Of a DNA stretch of 64,000 nt, positions 41,772 to 49,695 are shown one piece after another. The position numbers and the translations under genes are program-made. The notes under the pieces are model-generated. The model was given only the letters and a program-made list of their open reading frames with translations. It was not told where the DNA came from and made no database searches. Source of the DNA: a bacterium 1XD21-13 (lineage in GTDB: Bacteria; Bacillota; Clostridia; Lachnospirales; Lachnospiraceae); assembly GCA_009917555.1 (NCBI GenBank), contig QZDX01000003.1, positions 1 to 64,000 of the forward strand, written 5' to 3'. Positions within the stretch are counted from its first letter, which is position 1. Every line of letters starts with the position of its first letter.

Positions 41772-41922
41772 GCTTTTACCTCCATGCCAGAGCAAGTTAG
41801 CGGACAGCCTGCTTTAGCGGAACTCAGATTGTGATTTGCCGGATTACTTCATGTCGTTATTGTACCATAAATGCGTATGCTAGTCCATGAGATCCTGGAG
41901 TGTGCACCTGCTTATAACAAAG

Positions 41923-41997
41923 GACGCCAGCCCATATACCGTAATTCCGGATGCTGGCCATGGCGGAAATGATAGCAGCACCATAGCACAGTCAATG
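41923..41997 (+). pseudogene. Relic of the N-acetylmuramoyl-L-alanine amidase gene (copy 1)
   Basis: The plus strand encodes DASPYTVIPDAGHGGNDSST then IAQS, matching ASPYTIILDAGHGGNDSGTI of the intact amidase at 45704..46597. The upstream intergenic DNA is also duplicated: 41871-41905 and 45487-45522 share ATATGCT/CGTATGCT and GTCCATGAGATCCTG. No start codon or remaining active-site segments exist. The rest of 41772-42211 shows only the XRE promoter. Confidence 0.85.
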
Positions 41998-42149
41998 TAC
42001 AAATCAATAAAAAGGCTTCTGTAAAATACAATCAAAAATCAATGACAAAATAAAACATGATTTCTATAAAAAAGATTGTTTTCATTTATATGAAGAGAGA
42101 AAATGCTACGAAAAGTAGCAGAAAATAGTAAAATGCAACCTCTGCCTGC

Positions 42150-42178
42150 TTGCGGTGCAAGGCGTATGTTCCTATACT
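42150..42178 (+). promoter_or_regulatory. Promoter of the XRE regulator gene
   Basis: TTGCGG and TATACT are separated by 17 bases, 34 bases before the start codon. Confidence 0.6.
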
Positions 42179-42211
42179 AAGCTTATGAAAAATAAACAGG
42201 AGGTCAAGATC

Positions 42212-43120
42212 ATGACATTTGCAGAAAAATTGAAATCTATCCGCAGAAGGGCCGGTATGTCCCAGGAGCAGCTGGCGGAGAAGCTGGGCGTATCCAGGCA
42301 GGCGGTTACAAAATGGGAGACCGATGGGGGCATTCCCGATATTGAAAATATGATGGCAATCTCCACCCTGTTTGACATTTCCATAGATGAGCTCCTCGGC
42401 AGGGAAAAGGGAGTGAAAAAACCGGACGGGTATCTTTTTGAGAGTATCACAGAGTATGATATTGACGAGCCGAAGCGCTATGATATGAAGCTTGGCGGCG
42501 CAAAGCAATTGGTACTCTCAGGGTATGAGGGTGAGAAGCTTCGTGTCCGCCTGGCGTCCAATACGCTCTCTGCCATTCAGAATGACTTTAAGGTGAAGAT
42601 TGATGACACCCGAAAGCGGATTGATGTGGATGTAAACCGCAGGAACGGCGTATCTGAGGCAGTGGCAAAGGAGGCGGTGAGTATTTTTGTGCAGATTCCG
42701 TCACTGTATATGGGGAAAATGGAATGTGCCGTCAATGCGGGGACCGTGGAAATCCGCTCACTTACATGTGACAGTATCGAGCTTGATGCAAAGACACCCT
42801 GCATCACCATGGAGGATGTCTCCGGTGTAGTGGAGATAAATTGTAACCTTGATATGGAAGTGATCTGCCGTTCCCTGAAAGGAGAGGTGACAATCAATCA
42901 GATATCGTCCACCTCAAAAATTCATATTCCCGAGGGTACGGCCTTTACAGCCTGTGCAAAAGGGGTTGGCACAAGCATTTCCTATGAAAAGGACGGAAAG
43001 CCGGCCGATGATTTAAGCGTACCGGATGCGGAGAACCGGATTGAACTGAATGGAATTAAGAGCGAGCTTGTGATCTGTATGTACAAAGAGGGGAGTGTGA
43101 AAGGAATTTTTCCTTTTTAA
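42212..43120 (+). CDS. XRE-family regulator with a C-terminal beta-solenoid (DUF4097-like) domain
   Basis: This 302-residue protein has an HTH_3 domain at residues 1-65 (MTFAEKLKSIRRRAGMSQEQ, then LAEKLGVSRQAVTKWE). The remaining 220 residues are rich in short beta strands (VNAGTVEIRSLTCDSIELDA) as in DUF4097 adhesin-like domains. In Firmicutes this pairing is common in small regulators of unknown signal. ATG 42212 follows CAGGAGGTC; the frame is open upstream to 42155, but that part overlaps the promoter. It lies between the decayed and intact copies of the duplicated block, on the opposite strand. Confidence 0.87.
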   Translation: MTFAEKLKSIRRRAGMSQEQLAEKLGVSRQAVTKWETDGGIPDIENMMAISTLFDISIDELLGREKGVKKPDGYLFESITEYDIDEPKRYDMKLGGAKQLVLSGYEGEKLRVRLASNTLSAIQNDFKVKIDDTRKRIDVDVNRRNGVSEAVAKEAVSIFVQIPSLYMGKMECAVNAGTVEIRSLTCDSIELDAKTPCITMEDVSGVVEINCNLDMEVICRSLKGEVTINQISSTSKIHIPEGTAFTACAKGVGTSISYEKDGKPADDLSVPDAENRIELNGIKSELVICMYKEGSVKGIFPF

Positions 43121-43165
43121 CACCTACTAATGAAAGTGCACAGAGAATGTGCGCAGGAAAGGAGG
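43119..43165 (+). repeat. 47-bp repeat, copy 1
   Basis: This copy begins AACACCTACTAATGAA and ends AGGAAAGGAGG. It has the same length as, and 40 of 47 identical bases with, 55968-56014. The central part forms a small hairpin (GTGCACA/TGTGCGC). It contains a strong ribosome site but no gene of its own follows here, since the next gene is convergent. It may be all that remains of a copied sigma-factor leader. Confidence 0.7.
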
Positions 43166-43170
43166 CGTCT

Positions 43171-43992
43171 CTACCCCAATTCCCAAAACGCAACCGCACT
43201 TGCCGCCGCCACGTTCAGGGAATCCACCCCGTGCTTCATGGGAATGCACACGGTGTAATCACAGGCGGCAATCGTATCCTCCGCCAGCCCGTCTCCCTCA
43301 TTTCCCAGCACAATGGCAAGTTTTTTTGCAGCCTTTAAACGGGGGGCTGTCACAGACAGAGAATCCCTTTTCAAAGCCATGGCAACCGTGACAAATCCCA
43401 GTTCTTTCAGAATCCCAATGTCCGCAGAGGGCTGCCCCGGAAGCTCCCGGTCAAAAAAGGTCCAGGGTATCTGAAACACCGTTCCCATACTCACCCTTAC
43501 CGCCCGCCGGTACAGGGGATTGCTGCAGGCGGAAGTAAGCAGAACGGCATCCATATTCAGAGCCGCCCCATTGCGGAAAATGGCACCCACATTGGTGGGA
43601 TTCATAACATTTTCCAGTACGGCGATCCGGCGGGCTTTTGCACAGACGGTTTTGAGGTCCAAAAGATTGGGACGCTCCATGGCACACAAGGCTCCCCTTG
43701 TCAGCTTGAATCCGGTCAGCCGGGTCAGAACGTCAAAGTCAGCCGTGTAGACAGGAATTCCCTCACAGCGGGCGACAATCTCCCTTGCTTCCCCCTCTAC
43801 ATGCTTTCGTTCCAAAAGGAGGGATACCGGAGTATATCCGGCATCAAGGGCACGTTCAATCACTTTTGGACTTTCCGCAATAAAAAGCCCATGTGCCGGT
43901 TCTTTAAGATCCAGAAGCTGATTCTCCGTAAGGCGGGCATAAATATCCAGTTCGGGTGCATGAAAATCTTTGATTTCGATAATATTCGGCAT
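43171..43992 (-). CDS. TrmH/SpoU-family RNA 2'-O-methyltransferase
   Basis: This 273-residue SAM-dependent enzyme modifies tRNA or rRNA ribose. The N-terminal substrate-binding part holds GLFIAESPKVIERALDAGYT. The SPOUT knot domain has all three motifs: NPTNVGAIFRNGAAL (about residues 131-145), IVLGNEGDGL (about 235-244) and IPMKHGVDSLNVAAASAVAF (about 252-271). Its start lies 45 bases downstream of the DUF1266 copy 2 stop, so both may be one operon. A 5' relic of the same gene follows DUF1266 copy 1 at 40251..40370. The target nucleotide is unknown. Confidence 0.92.
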   Translation of the reverse strand: MPNIIEIKDFHAPELDIYARLTENQLLDLKEPAHGLFIAESPKVIERALDAGYTPVSLLLERKHVEGEAREIVARCEGIPVYTADFDVLTRLTGFKLTRGALCAMERPNLLDLKTVCAKARRIAVLENVMNPTNVGAIFRNGAALNMDAVLLTSACSNPLYRRAVRVSMGTVFQIPWTFFDRELPGQPSADIGILKELGFVTVAMALKRDSLSVTAPRLKAAKKLAIVLGNEGDGLAEDTIAACDYTVCIPMKHGVDSLNVAAASAVAFWELG

Positions 43993-44036
43993 AGCTGTTC
44001 CCCTTGTAATCTGAGGATGACGTTTACGGAAATAAG

Positions 44037-45446
44037 TTACCAGCTTTTCTCAAGTTCCAGGTTCCAGTCAAGGGTATAAGGCCCATCCTCCATCTTAAGC
44101 AGATCCAAATAACACTGATAACGTTCCTTGGTCGGGGAATCATCGGTCAACATCGGATCGCTTCGCCAGAACTGATATCCGGCCAGATATGACGTGACCA
44201 GATCATCCCATGACGAATACATTTTCTGCAAAATAAGAGAATTTTCAAGGGACGCATCCATTGCTTCCTCGTATGTCATATATCCGCAGATATAAAAGTC
44301 TGCATAGAGCTGGTTCACCCGGCAGAGATCCCATGCGGCAATATAGTCGGCGTCAAGCCCGCTTCGGTGAAGCTGATAGGCAATCACGTAGCGGTAAAGG
44401 TTTTCTTCAATTCCGGAATTCAGGAGGGACTCCAGGAATACTTCCTCGCTTTTTTCCTCCAGGATCCCCAGCTTTTCCAGTTCCTCCATGCACTCCCGGC
44501 ATTTTGCCCTGTGACCGTTCTCTTTCAGGCTTTCGACTGTCTCTATTGCGGAACTCTCATCCTCGATGCCCCAGTCTCTGTCCAGCACAAACTTTGTTAC
44601 CATCGTATTCGATTCCGAGGGCTCCATTCCGCCCACCACTTCCCAGTCGAGACCATTGTTGTAGGTCAGGGGTGCATAAGTGGCATTAAACCACAAAATC
44701 GTTTCCGGAAGAGCGTTTTCCTTTTCCCCCTGGTCAAGCTGTTTTTCCTGGGCGAGACGTTCTTCATTGGCGGCAGCCCACGCACCGTCTGCTTTTATGA
44801 CATCCAGATCCACATGATAGCACTTGGCCAGTTCATCTATAATGAAGTCTGTTTTGGAATCTGCGTTTGCTTCATACAATTCCAGATCCCAAAACACCCC
44901 GCATCCATCTTCCTGAATATTCAGGTAATAGATATGATTGACTTCATAAGGCGTTCCATACAGATCTTCCTTTTCGGCCGAGATAATCTGATATCTGTCT
45001 TCTCCGTTTTCCAGCATTTCGGAGATCTCCACATCCCTGAATTCCGAATTGTCATCCGTCCATTCCTCTTCCGTAAATTCTACTGAATATTCCAGAGATT
45101 CGATCAGATATTCATTGGAACCAAGCTCCATGGCAGATGCGAGAAATGTAAGGCCGTGGTCGGAATAATAGATGAGGTCGTTATCGTTGCTGTACCCCTT
45201 GGGTGCATAAACCGGATACATGGCTCCGTCACCGTAAGAATCCTTTATCTCGGTAAGCTCCAGGTATTGATACTCAGACACTTCTTCGGCGGAATCGGTA
45301 AAATCCTTTTGAACCGTTTTCTTTGGCTTCGTCTTGCTTTCCGCAGGCTGCTTCGGGGAGCGTGCGTTTGTGCACCCGTTTATTGCCACCATAATAAGCA
45401 GCGTGACAGCTAAGACTTTCAATTTCAGTGTTTTTAATTGCTTCAT
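44037..45446 (-). CDS. DUF1266 lipoprotein (copy 2)
   Basis: This 469-residue protein is a paralogue of 40371..41771, with the same lipobox (AINGC, Cys about 25), linker and DUF1266-like C-terminal domain (AYQLHRSGLDADYIAAWDLC). It differs by a 7-residue insert (KQLDQGEKE region, about residue 235) and scattered substitutions. GGGGGGCAAAA precedes the ATG. Transcription is divergent from the amidase gene and runs into the methyltransferase gene. A link to the cell envelope is suggested by the lipoprotein signal and the amidase neighbour, but no activity is known. Confidence 0.83.
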   Translation of the reverse strand: MKQLKTLKLKVLAVTLLIMVAINGCTNARSPKQPAESKTKPKKTVQKDFTDSAEEVSEYQYLELTEIKDSYGDGAMYPVYAPKGYSNDNDLIYYSDHGLTFLASAMELGSNEYLIESLEYSVEFTEEEWTDDNSEFRDVEISEMLENGEDRYQIISAEKEDLYGTPYEVNHIYYLNIQEDGCGVFWDLELYEANADSKTDFIIDELAKCYHVDLDVIKADGAWAAANEERLAQEKQLDQGEKENALPETILWFNATYAPLTYNNGLDWEVVGGMEPSESNTMVTKFVLDRDWGIEDESSAIETVESLKENGHRAKCRECMEELEKLGILEEKSEEVFLESLLNSGIEENLYRYVIAYQLHRSGLDADYIAAWDLCRVNQLYADFYICGYMTYEEAMDASLENSLILQKMYSSWDDLVTSYLAGYQFWRSDPMLTDDSPTKERYQCYLDLLKMEDGPYTLDWNLELEKSW

Positions 45447-45611
45447 TTTTGCCCCCCTTATTCCCGATTGTTTTATATTTTTATTTTACCATAGGATGCA
45501 TATGCTCGTCCATGAGATCCTGCAAGCGGGGGGGAGACATCTTCATATTTTTTTAAGATAATGTTAGAAGTTTTTTAGAGATATCTCAAGTAAAATTTTA
45601 TTTTATAATAA

Positions 45612-45656
45612 TACCCTCAATGTACAAGGCGTGTGTCCTCTTATACATTGAGGGTA
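45612..45656 (+). promoter_or_regulatory. Hairpin in the amidase leader with upstream -10 box
   Basis: TACCCTCAATGTA and TACATTGAGGGTA form a perfect 13-bp stem with a 19-base loop and no T run, 47 bases before the amidase start. TATAAT at 45604-45609 is directly upstream, but no good -35 is visible. It could be an operator or a 5' stabilising hairpin. Confidence 0.55.
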
Positions 45657-45703
45657 AGATCAGATAGATATACGTACCTATCATTTTTACGCAGGAGTCC
45701 TCC

Positions 45704-46597
45704 ATGGAGCAAGAGAGACCACAACCGGTTTGGCGAAAGTCACCCTCAAAAAAAAGAAGAAAAAAGAAAAGACAAGTAACGCATAAAGAACATACAAAAT
45801 ATACAAAGCAGGCAAAACATACAAAACGTGTAAAACGACCCTCCCGTCAATCCGGGATTATCACTGCCTATGCCGTAAGAGCCTTGGTCATCATCATTTT
45901 ATCCGCCATGCTTTTTCTTATGCTGTGCGGCTGTCTCTATATTCGTGATTTTTTCCGCAGAAGCAAAGACACCTCACAGAATTCGGATTCTGTCCTGGAA
46001 AGTGCAGCCTACGCTGAGTCCTCATCCTTAAGATCTGCCAGCCCGTACACAATCATCCTGGATGCCGGCCATGGCGGGAACGACAGCGGCACCATAGAAC
46101 AGTCCGCAGTTGAAAAGGATATAAATCTTTCCATTGTTCTTAAAATGAAGCAGCTTCTGGAAAGCAAAAATATCCGGGTCATCCTTACAAGAGACAAAGA
46201 TACCTACATGGAATTAGAAGATAGAACGCAGGTCACCAGAGATCAGGAAGCGGACCTGTTTCTAAGCATCCACTGCAACTACTACGAGGACGACAGTTCC
46301 ATCCGTGGCCTGGAGTGCTATTACAGTGAGGATTCGGCAGAGGGAAGATACTATGCGGAAAAGCTCATAGAAAATCTTGAAGAAAAAGGAACTATCCTGA
46401 TAAGAAACGCAAAACCGGCCGAATACCATGTTTTAAAAAACGTAAGCATTCCCTCCGTACTGGTGGAGACAGGCTATCTCTCCAATTCTGAGGATAGAAA
46501 GGAACTTGCATCCCAAGAGTATCAGGACAAGCTTGCGGCGGAGCTTGTGGAGGGGATATTAAAAGGCCTGGAAGACACAAAGAATGAAGCAAAGTAG
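45704..46597 (+). CDS. N-acetylmuramoyl-L-alanine amidase (Amidase_3)
   Basis: This 297-residue cell-wall hydrolase cleaves the bond between MurNAc and L-Ala. The first 50 residues are extremely basic (Lys, Arg, His), followed by a membrane helix (about 55-80), so the enzyme is probably anchored outside. The Zn site is complete: His in ILDAGHGGNDSG (about residue 123), Glu in AVEKDINLS, His in LFLSIHCNYYED, and the catalytic Glu in VLVETGYLSN. Two relics of the same gene lie in the window (41923..41997 and 54337..54412). The start is the ATG of CCATGGAGCAAGAG; a ribosome site is not obvious. Confidence 0.92.
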   Translation: MEQERPQPVWRKSPSKKRRKKKRQVTHKEHTKYTKQAKHTKRVKRPSRQSGIITAYAVRALVIIILSAMLFLMLCGCLYIRDFFRRSKDTSQNSDSVLESAAYAESSSLRSASPYTIILDAGHGGNDSGTIEQSAVEKDINLSIVLKMKQLLESKNIRVILTRDKDTYMELEDRTQVTRDQEADLFLSIHCNYYEDDSSIRGLECYYSEDSAEGRYYAEKLIENLEEKGTILIRNAKPAEYHVLKNVSIPSVLVETGYLSNSEDRKELASQEYQDKLAAELVEGILKGLEDTKNEAK

Positions 46598-46652
46598 AAC
46601 AAAAAACTCAAGGAATTGTAAAATAAAGGACTCTTTTGGCGAAATAATTACG

Positions 46653-46796
46653 TCAAATGAATCCATGCTGCTCACCCATCCTTTTCAGTGCGTCTTCCAT
46701 GTCAAGACCTTTGCCGTCGGAAATCTGCTGACGTGATTCGGCAAGGTCGGAAAGGATTGCTTCGAGCATGGATACGGTTGCGTCTAAACTGCTCAT
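46653..46796 (-). CDS. Small hypothetical protein of 47 residues
   Basis: A short minus-strand frame encodes MSSLDATVSMLEAILSDLAE, then SRQQISDGKGLDMEDALKRM and GEQHGFI. It is preceded by AAAAGGAGA seven bases before the ATG, so it is probably real. It looks helical and acidic, somewhat like a short type II antitoxin, but no toxin gene is next to it. I do not recognise it. The remaining part of 46598-47176 holds a palindrome and the promoter of the response regulator gene. Confidence 0.55.
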   Translation of the reverse strand: MSSLDATVSMLEAILSDLAESRQQISDGKGLDMEDALKRMGEQHGFI

Positions 46797-46923
46797 GGGA
46801 AAGTCTCCTTTTATGATTAGGGTCTGTAGGAAAAGTGTTTCTTCCTATGGATAAATTATACATGAAAAAGGAGTTGAATTCAACATGAGGAGATTATGAG
46901 ATTTTCCTACCAAAGACAACAAA

Positions 46924-46987
46924 CGTTACTGTACAGACGGAGTATGGCAAAGGGCCGGTTTCGCCATACTCCGTCTGTACAGTAACG
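46924..46987. repeat. 64-bp hairpin element with perfect 25-bp arms
   Basis: Arm 46924-46948 (beginning CGTTACTGTACAGACGG) is exactly repeated in reverse complement at 46963-46987 around a 14-base centre. There is no T run on either side. ACAA-type sequences flank it. It is not part of any gene and would extrude as a cruciform or form a very stable RNA hairpin. Confidence 0.75.
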
Positions 46988-47050
46988 AACAAACAGTCCA
47001 GCTAAAAACCATCAAGACTTCTCACAAAACATAAAAATGACTCTCCGGAA

Positions 47051-47079
47051 TTGTGTTTATGAAAGAAGCGAATTATAAT
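47051..47079 (+). promoter_or_regulatory. Promoter of the VanR/BceR-like operon
   Basis: TTGTGT and TATAAT are separated by 17 bases; initiation near 47086 would give a leader of about 90 nt. Confidence 0.65.
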
Positions 47080-47176
47080 GGGATTGAAGAAGTCCGTTCA
47101 CCCTGCGGGAGTATGTATGGATGGGAGACACGCAGGGTATCGTCTTGTTACAATACGAAACAGAGGTGACAAAGCA

Positions 47177-47866
47177 ATGTCAAAAATATTATTGGTAGAG
47201 GATGATTTGCCCTTAAGCACCGGCCTGTGCTTTGAATTGGATACAAGCGGTTATCTGACGGTGGCGGCTTATCATTGTCAGAAAGCTCTTAAGCTTGTAA
47301 AAACGGATCATTTTGACCTGGCAATTCTGGATGTAAATCTTCCGGACGGAGACGGGTTTGAGCTTTGCAGGGAAATAAAAAAGGAGCAGCCAACACTTCC
47401 GGTGATTTTTTTAACTGCCAAGGATTTGGAACAGGATGTATTAAAGGGCTTTGATCTGGGGGCGGACGATTACATTACGAAGCCCTTTCATATACAAATC
47501 CTAAAGCGGCGTGTAGAGGTTGCACTCCGCAGGGGAGCTGCGGATGCCAGGGACTTACAGGAGGGCTTTGACGACGGATTCCTGCGGTTGGATTTTCATA
47601 CGCTCACGGTCGTTCGAAATGGAGAGCATCTGGTTATCACGCCCAACGAATATAAGCTGCTGCGGCTTTTGACATCTCATCCAGGGAATCTTGTGACACG
47701 TCGGATTTTATTGGAAAAGCTGTGGGACTGTGCCGGAAACTATGTTGACGATCATACCCTGACCGTGACCATGAACCGCCTGCGTGCAAAGATAGAGGAT
47801 GCCGGACACTCCTATATCCGCACGGTTAGAGGGATGGGCTATATCTGGGTGGGAGAGAAGCTATGA
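47177..47866 (+). CDS. OmpR-family response regulator
   Basis: This 229-residue regulator has a receiver domain (LLVEDDLPLS; phosphoacceptor Asp near 52 in LAILDVNLPDGDG; Lys in DYITKPFH). A winged-helix domain follows from about residue 130 (ITPNEYKLLRLLTSHPGNLV, then DDHTLTVTMNRLRAKIED). ATG 47177 follows AGAGGTGA; an earlier in-frame start at 47078 lies on the promoter. The 3' end overlaps the kinase gene as ATGA. The operon goes on to a kinase, an ABC permease and two ATPases, so an antibiotic or envelope-stress response is likely. Confidence 0.94.
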   Translation: MSKILLVEDDLPLSTGLCFELDTSGYLTVAAYHCQKALKLVKTDHFDLAILDVNLPDGDGFELCREIKKEQPTLPVIFLTAKDLEQDVLKGFDLGADDYITKPFHIQILKRRVEVALRRGAADARDLQEGFDDGFLRLDFHTLTVVRNGEHLVITPNEYKLLRLLTSHPGNLVTRRILLEKLWDCAGNYVDDHTLTVTMNRLRAKIEDAGHSYIRTVRGMGYIWVGEKL

Positions 47867-48885
47867 GGAAGTACGGAGGTAAATGGGAATGGACCGCCAT
47901 CCTGCTGTGCCTGACGGCATTTTGCCTTATCCTTGCGGGAATGCTGTGGGATTGCCTGCCCGTTCCCGTGATACGCATGATGATTCCCGGGTCCGGTATT
48001 TTTATTCTCCTGCTGACAGCTCTGTGGAGAGAAAGACAGGTACGCAAGGAAACTGATTTTGCAAATCGAATCTGTGATACGGTGGATGCCCTTATGGACG
48101 GACGTGTGCCGCCGGCTTACCATTTCTATGAAGATACAAGGGCTTCCAGGGTACAGGGGAAGCTTTTGCAGTATTATGACTGTATGAGGGAGGGTCAGAA
48201 GCAAAGTGAAGAGGACAGGCAGAATATTCAGGAACTGGTCAGCGATATTTCCCATCAGGTGAAAACTCCGGTTGCGAATATCCGCATGTTTACGGACATT
48301 TTGCAGGAGCATTCCCTGTCTCATGAAAAACAGACGGAATTTCTTGAAGCCATGAATGCCCAGATTGATAAGCTGGATTTTCTTATGCAGGCACTGATTA
48401 AAATGTCCCGCCTGGAAACGGGAACATTTGCCTTACACATGGAGGAATGCAGCTTGTATGATACCATCGGGCAGGCGGTGAACGCTGTTTGGGCGAAAGC
48501 GGAAGAGAAGCGTATTCGGATGGAGGTGGAATGTGACAGCCGGGTGACTGTGAAGCATGACAGAAAATGGACGGCTGAAGCCCTGGGAAATATTCTGGAC
48601 AATGCCGTAAAGTATACGCCAGAGAACGGGGCAGTTGGCGTGCGTGTCCGTCCATGGCATTTTTATACACGAATTGATATTTCGGATACGGGGATTGGAA
48701 TAGCGGCCGAGCATTACCATGATGTGTTTAAACGGTTTTACAGGGCACGGGAGGTGGCTTCTATGGAGGGCGTGGGACTGGGCCTTTCCTTGGCCAGGAG
48801 CATTATCACCCGGCAAAAGGGCTATATCAGCATGAAATCGGAGGTGGGAAAAGGCACGGTCTTTTCCGTATTTTTATTAAATTGA
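47863..48885 (+). CDS. Sensor histidine kinase
   Basis: This 340-residue membrane kinase has two closely spaced helices near residues 12-30 and 37-52, so little is exposed outside. That resembles the intramembrane-sensing kinases that work with ABC transporters. HisKA: LVSDISHQVKTPVANIRMFT (His about 132). HATPase: GNILDNAVKYTPENG, ISDTGIGI and GVGLGLSLARSI. It overlaps the regulator gene by four bases. With no sensor domain, the signal probably comes from the transporter encoded downstream. Confidence 0.93.
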   Translation: MRKYGGKWEWTAILLCLTAFCLILAGMLWDCLPVPVIRMMIPGSGIFILLLTALWRERQVRKETDFANRICDTVDALMDGRVPPAYHFYEDTRASRVQGKLLQYYDCMREGQKQSEEDRQNIQELVSDISHQVKTPVANIRMFTDILQEHSLSHEKQTEFLEAMNAQIDKLDFLMQALIKMSRLETGTFALHMEECSLYDTIGQAVNAVWAKAEEKRIRMEVECDSRVTVKHDRKWTAEALGNILDNAVKYTPENGAVGVRVRPWHFYTRIDISDTGIGIAAEHYHDVFKRFYRAREVASMEGVGLGLSLARSIITRQKGYISMKSEVGKGTVFSVFLLN

Positions 48886-48924
48886 CTTGAGCTGTTTTGG
48901 AGACTACATCGTGAGGGGGAGACA

Positions 48925-49620
48925 TTGGACATTGTCAGGATTCGCAATTTGAAAAAATATTTCGGAAGCGGCGAGCATAGGGTTAAGGCACTGGACGGGC
49001 TTAGTCTTTCCATTGAAAAAGGCCGGTTTACGGTAATTGTGGGGGCTTCCGGATCGGGAAAAACCACGCTTTTGAATACGATTGGAGGATTGTACCGGCC
49101 CACGGCAGGGGAGATCCTGGTTGACGGCGTTAATCTGGCAGAATTGTCGGAGGATCAGTTGACCGTTTTCCGACGCAGGAGGGTGGGATTTGTTTTTCAG
49201 GATTATCGCCTGATTCCGGAGCTTACGGTTCGGGAGAACATTTTGTTTCCGCTGGCACTGGATGACGCCCGGGTGGACGAGGTGTTTTTTGGGAAGCTTG
49301 CGGGATGCCTGGGACTTGGGGGAAAATTGGATGCTTTTCCATACCGGCTTTCCGGGGGAGAACAGCAGTGTGCGGCCATTGCACGGGCTTTGATTACGAG
49401 ACCGGCCATTGTTCTGGCAGATGAGCCAACAGGGAGCCTTGATGTGAAGACGGGGCAGAATGTGATGGGACTTTTGAAAATGACAGTCGAGGTGTTTCAT
49501 CAGACGCTGCTTGTAATTACCCATGATTTGGAGCTGGCACAGATGGCAGAGTCTGTGGTGCGGCTGAGGGACGGAAAGACAGAGGTACAAAAATGTGACC
49601 TTTGTGTACCCGGAGTGTAA
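48925..49620 (+). CDS. ABC transporter ATP-binding protein (MacB/BceA type), first of two
   Basis: This 231-residue ATPase has Walker [10 protein letters not shown] (about residues 39-47), Q-loop FVFQDYRL, signature [15 protein letters not shown] and Walker [12 protein letters not shown]. The Arg that normally follows the QQ of the signature is Cys here. It starts with TTG 48925 behind GAGGGGGAG. The next gene is an FtsX-type permease, and after that comes a second, more canonical ATPase gene (52308..53003). Either may drive the permease, or the two may work as a mixed pair. Confidence 0.9.
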   Translation: MDIVRIRNLKKYFGSGEHRVKALDGLSLSIEKGRFTVIVGASGSGKTTLLNTIGGLYRPTAGEILVDGVNLAELSEDQLTVFRRRRVGFVFQDYRLIPELTVRENILFPLALDDARVDEVFFGKLAGCLGLGGKLDAFPYRLSGGEQQCAAIARALITRPAIVLADEPTGSLDVKTGQNVMGLLKMTVEVFHQTLLVITHDLELAQMAESVVRLRDGKTEVQKCDLCVPGV

Positions 49621-49695
49621 CCTTTTGGTGATATGGTGTATGTAGTACAACGAATAGGAAGTTGCACCAGGTAGAACGTTTTGGAGGTTATGCTT

